Positions 6,418 through 8,283 of a stretch of DNA of 8,283 bases are shown piece after piece. Source of the DNA: Thermoplasmata archaeon (GTDB lineage: Archaea; Thermoplasmatota; Thermoplasmata; RBG-16-68-12); NCBI GenBank assembly GCA_021788795.1, contig JAJYKG010000090.1:1-8283 (forward strand), given 5' to 3'. The notes beneath the pieces are model-generated. The model had not been told where the DNA came from, ran no database searches, and was given only the letters and a program-made list of their open reading frames with translations. The first letter of the stretch is position 1, and each line of letters opens with the position of its first letter. The position numbers and the translations under genes are program-made.

Positions 6418-7421
6418 GCGTCCACCTTCGCGCCGACGTGCTTCGTGTGCGGGGGCACCTGCACCCCGTCCCCGACGATGCTGTTCCGGAGGACCGCGCC
6501 CTCCCCGACCGCGGCGCCCTCGCCGATGATGGAGGACTCGATCTCGACCTTGTCGTCCACGCTCGCGCCGTCGAACAGCGTCGCGTTGCGGATCACGCAC
6601 CGCCCGACCTTGCACCCGCGGCCCAGGACGACGTGGGGCCCGAGGCGCGCCTCGACGAAGCAGCCGTCGGCCACGAGCACGGGCGGGAGGACGTCCCACG
6701 CAATCTCCGCCCCCTTCGCGATGCCGCCGCCGTCCCGGTCGAGCAGGAGGCGCTGGGATTCCAGGTACGAGGACAGGGTGCCCGCGTCGGACCAGGGGCC
6801 CGCCTCGCGGAACGCGAAGAGTCCGGGCGGAATGAGCCGCGGGAACACCTCCCGCTCCAGGGACACCGCGCGGCCCTCGTCGATGAAGTCGAACACCTCC
6901 GGCTCGAACACGTAGCGCCCCGCGTTGATGAGGCTGCTGGGCGCCTCGGTCTCCTGGGGCTTCTCGACGAAGCGCGTGATGCGGTCGCCGTCGAGCGCGA
7001 CGACGCCGAAGGCCGTGGGGTCCTCCACCGGCGTGACCGCGATCGTCCCGACGCCGCGGGACTTGCGGTGGAACTTCACGAGGGCCGCGAAGTCGATGGT
7101 GTCGACCACGTCGCCGTTGGCCACGGCGAAGGTCCCGCTCACGTGCTCCTCCACGTTCTTGATCGCGCCGCCCGTGCCAAGGGGCTCCGGCTCGTTCACG
7201 ACGACGACCTCGACATCCGTGTCGAGGGCCTCGAAGAAGTCCCGCACGCGCTCGTACAGGTAGTTCACCGCGAGGATGACGCGGTCGCAGTCCGGAGGCA
7301 GACGGTCGAGGACATGCAGGACCTGCGGGCGGTTCAGGAGAGGGATGAGGGCCTTCGGGCGCCGCAGGGTCAGCGGGCGGAGGCGCGTGCCGAATCCGCC
7401 GGCGATGACAACGAGCTCCAC
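6414..7421 (-). CDS. Sugar-phosphate nucleotidyltransferase with left-handed beta-helix tail (GlmU- or GDP-mannose pyrophosphorylase-like)
   Basis: Transfers a nucleotide from NTP to a sugar-1-phosphate. The Rossmann-like catalytic domain (about 1-230) has GGFGTRLRPLT with PK (8-23), EPLGTGGAI (79-87), NGD (102-104, metal Asp), FVEKP (151-155), INAGRYVF (165-172) and WSDAGT (210-215). About 240-330 carries hexapeptide repeats (IIGEGAAVGEGAVLRNSIVGDGV) forming a short left-handed beta-helix. At 335 residues it is shorter than archaeal bifunctional GlmU-like enzymes of about 400, so a full acetyltransferase site is doubtful. Coupling to glmM favours GlcN-1-P or GlcNAc-1-P (UTP) as substrate; mannose-1-P with GTP is the main alternative. 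The start codon is GTG at 7421: MELVVIAGG fits the family N-terminus exactly and no in-frame ATG precedes it. LSm lies 48 bases upstream on the same strand. Confidence 0.94.
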   Translation of the reverse strand: MELVVIAGGFGTRLRPLTLRRPKALIPLLNRPQVLHVLDRLPPDCDRVILAVNYLYERVRDFFEALDTDVEVVVVNEPEPLGTGGAIKNVEEHVSGTFAVANGDVVDTIDFAALVKFHRKSRGVGTIAVTPVEDPTAFGVVALDGDRITRFVEKPQETEAPSSLINAGRYVFEPEVFDFIDEGRAVSLEREVFPRLIPPGLFAFREAGPWSDAGTLSSYLESQRLLLDRDGGGIAKGAEIAWDVLPPVLVADGCFVEARLGPHVVLGRGCKVGRCVIRNATLFDGASVDDKVEIESSIIGEGAAVGEGAVLRNSIVGDGVQVPPHTKHVGAKVDA

Positions 7422-7445
7422 GGCCGCGCGGATGCCGCGGCCCGG

Positions 7446-7458
7446 ATATCTATTTTCT
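7446..7458 (-). promoter_or_regulatory. TATA-like box of the nucleotidyltransferase-glmM pair
   Basis: The minus strand reads GAGAAAATAGATA in the 48-base gap after LSm, centred about 31 bases before the GTG at 7421. It is an AT-rich patch in GC-rich DNA at the distance expected for a leaderless transcript. The pair could therefore be transcribed both from here and by read-through from LSm. Confidence 0.4.
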
Positions 7459-7469
7459 CCCCGCGCGGA

Positions 7470-7685
7470 CTATTTCGGGACGATCGTGACGACGTTGTTG
7501 CCGCGGAGGACGACCGTGCCGACGCGGCGCACGTTGTCCTCCTTGGTCTCCTCCGTGTCCTCGAGGACCATGTTCATGTAGTCGTCGTAGCCGACGAGCT
7601 TGCCCTCGAGCAGGCGGTTGTCCTTGAGGAGGAGCTGGACGCGCTTGTTGATGGATTTTTCTAGAACGTTGAGAGGCATCACCAT
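7470..7685 (-). CDS. Archaeal Sm-like protein (LSm / SmAP)
   Basis: Forms a heptameric (or hexameric) ring that binds U-rich RNA; archaeal members are linked to tRNA and small-RNA processing. The whole 71-residue product is one Sm fold: Sm1 spans KRVQLLLKDNRLLEGKLVGY then DDYMNMVLED, with the D-x-x-M-N RNA-contact signature (usually DxHMN), and Sm2 is VGTVVLRGNNVVTIVPK with the RG RNA-binding pair. The N-terminal helix is PLNVLEKSIN. Two in-frame ATGs lie two codons apart (7685 and 7679). I chose the upstream one, which follows a G-rich AGGGGGAA stretch; starting at 7679 would give 69 residues. The reading frame runs further upstream, but that part lies beyond the TATA box and is not LSm-like. 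The gene is head-to-head with the translation-factor-like gene and is probably first in the LSm, nucleotidyltransferase, glmM cluster. Confidence 0.96.
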   Translation of the reverse strand: MVMPLNVLEKSINKRVQLLLKDNRLLEGKLVGYDDYMNMVLEDTEETKEDNVRRVGTVVLRGNNVVTIVPK

Positions 7686-7730
7686 GAAAGGACGTTCCCC
7701 CTTCTGGGGCGGCGGAAGAGAGTGGCCCGT

Positions 7731-7744
7731 CTTAAACCTTTTCT
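7731..7744 (-). promoter_or_regulatory. BRE/TATA promoter of LSm
   Basis: The minus strand reads GAAAAGGTTTAAG, a purine-rich BRE-like stretch followed by TTTAA, centred about 50 bases before the ATG at 7685. This predicts a leader of roughly 20-25 bases that includes the G-rich AGGGGGAA. It lies in the 151-base divergent region 7686-7836. Confidence 0.5.
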
Positions 7745-7797
7745 TCAGGAGAGAGGCCTTCGGAGTCCTGCATCGAGGACGAGCGGCCCGGACCAAC

Positions 7798-7808
7798 CTA
7801 TTTATCGC
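7798..7808 (+). promoter_or_regulatory. TATA box of the translation-factor-like gene
   Basis: CTATTTATCGC in the divergent region, with TATTTAT centred about 35 bases before the ATG at 7837. It predicts a very short leader of up to about 10 bases. No Shine-Dalgarno site is evident. Confidence 0.5.
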
Positions 7809-7836
7809 GTGGCGCCCGTTCTCCCCCCGGGATGCC

Positions 7837-8097
7837 ATGGAGCGGGTGAAAGTCGGGGAGGTCTTCCATTACTTCGGGAAGATCGGGGTCGCGGCCATTC
7901 GCCTGACGGACGGCCCGCTGGCGGTCGGCGACACGATCCAGGTGCAGGGACCGTCCACGAACCTCACGCAAACGGTCGAGGCGATGCAGATCGAGCATGC
8001 GGGCGTGGCCCGCGCGGAGCGCGGCCAGGAGGTCGGCGTGAAGCTGAAGGACCGCGCGCGGGAGAGGGACCTCGTCTACAAGATCCTCCCGGCCTGA
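7837..8097 (+). CDS. Stand-alone translation elongation factor domain-2-like protein
   Basis: An 86-residue protein consisting of one beta-barrel of the EF-Tu/EF-1A domain-2 type: VGEVFHYFGKIGVAAIRL, then GPLAVGDTIQVQG, TQTVEAMQIEH and an ARAERGQEVGVKLKDRARERDLVYKI end. There is no GTPase domain, so it is not itself a translational GTPase. Small archaeal proteins of this type are annotated 'translation elongation factor-like'; their function is not known to me, and RNA or ribosome contact is inference. The start at 7837 is where the family homology begins. An out-of-frame ATG at 7832 sits five bases upstream, and the frame is open back to 7600 only as antisense of LSm. It is divergent from LSm, sharing a 151-base promoter region, and followed by a hairpin 24 bases after the stop. 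Confidence 0.9.
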   Translation: MERVKVGEVFHYFGKIGVAAIRLTDGPLAVGDTIQVQGPSTNLTQTVEAMQIEHAGVARAERGQEVGVKLKDRARERDLVYKILPA

Positions 8098-8121
8098 GCC
8101 GACGAGGGCCGCGGCTGCGAC

Positions 8122-8147
8122 GAGGTGGCGGGGGCCACCGCCACCTC
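8122..8147 (+). terminator. Strong GC hairpin downstream of the translation-factor-like gene
   Basis: GAGGTGGCGG (8122-8131), a 6-base loop (8132-8137) and CCGCCACCTC (8138-8147) make a perfect 10-bp stem. It starts 24 bases after the stop codon at 8097. No T-run follows, so it is not a bacterial-type intrinsic terminator, and archaeal termination mostly uses T-rich tracts. It may instead protect the mRNA 3' end. Apart from this hairpin and an ACTTAG patch at 8190-8195, I see nothing identifiable in 8098-8245. Confidence 0.4.
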
Positions 8148-8245
8148 CTCCTGAGGCATGGGCGAGCGTCTGCGACCGTATGTAGGGAACTTAGGGGGGA
8201 CCCAAATGCCCCGAGCCGCGTCCCAGGGCGTTGGCGGACACCTGG

Positions 8246-8283
8246 GTGCGGGTCCTCATCGTCGTGGCCGGCATGGCGACGGC
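8246..8283 (+). CDS. Possible N-terminus of a further gene (3' partial)
   Basis: A GTG at 8246 opens a frame to the window edge reading VRVLIVVAGMAT. The short hydrophobic strand and Gly turn are typical of the first beta-strand of a Rossmann-like protein such as a glycosyltransferase, and codon third positions are almost all G or C as in the genes here. Only 12 codons are visible, so neither the start nor the family can be established. A competing frame from ATG 8158 or 8206 gives a Gly/Arg/His-rich product that looks non-coding. Confidence 0.3.
   Translation, partial: MRVLIVVAGMAT

Noticed and set aside
6418..6699. 94-codon N-terminal extension of glmM
   Set aside because: It is Arg/Gly-rich shadow of the nucleotidyltransferase; the mutase family starts at MTRLFGTNGIRG and the ATGA overlap supports 6417.
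8158..8283. Open frame from ATG 8158 to the right edge
   Set aside because: Composition is Gly/Arg/His-rich with no recognisable fold. The frame from GTG 8246 looks more protein-like.
1..8283. Mobile elements, CRISPR, tRNA or rRNA genes
   Set aside because: I saw no transposase, terminal inverted repeats, spaced direct repeats, cloverleaf-like sequence or rRNA signature on either strand by eye.

Overview
The window looks like archaeal chromosome, most likely a GC-rich euryarchaeal lineage near Thermoplasmatota. The evidence is an archaeal FEN1 with a PCNA-binding tail, an Sm-like archaeal protein (LSm), an archaeal-type phosphoglucosamine mutase, a proteasome alpha-type protein, and TATA-like boxes about 30 bases ahead of start codons with little or no leader. 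The lineage is inferred mainly from the style of the first gene (coiled coil, CARDB-like domain, 'HTDG' module) and is not proven. I see no tRNA, rRNA, CRISPR array, insertion sequence or phage gene.

Layout. Bases 1-2316 (+) hold a large multidomain protein cut by the left edge. It has alpha-helical repeats of exactly 66 residues, a CARDB-like beta domain, an archaeal 'HTDG' module and a C-terminal third that looks like the tRNA-binding end of isoleucyl-tRNA synthetase without any catalytic domain. FEN1 follows (2358-3380, +) with its own TATA-like box. Convergent to it is a 247-residue gene (4120-3377, -) that joins a ribbon-helix-helix DNA-binding domain to a diverged proteasome alpha-type domain; its promoter carries a near-perfect 19-bp palindrome over the TATA box. 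Next is a DUF92 membrane protein (4272-5072, +), whose end overlaps that of glmM.

The right half is mainly a minus-strand cluster: LSm (7685-7470), a sugar-phosphate nucleotidyltransferase (7421-6414, GTG start) and glmM (6417-5062). The last two overlap as ATGA and are probably translationally coupled. Together they would make and activate a sugar-1-phosphate, probably GlcN-1-P or GlcNAc-1-P, for UDP-sugar synthesis. Divergent from LSm is a small protein made only of a translation-factor domain-2 beta-barrel (7837-8097, +). It is followed by a strong hairpin and by what may be the first codons of another gene at the right edge.

The two items most worth attention are the RHH-proteasome alpha fusion with its putative self-operator, and the synthetase C-terminal domain attached to a coiled-coil/CARDB scaffold. 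The other genes are archaeal housekeeping genes.
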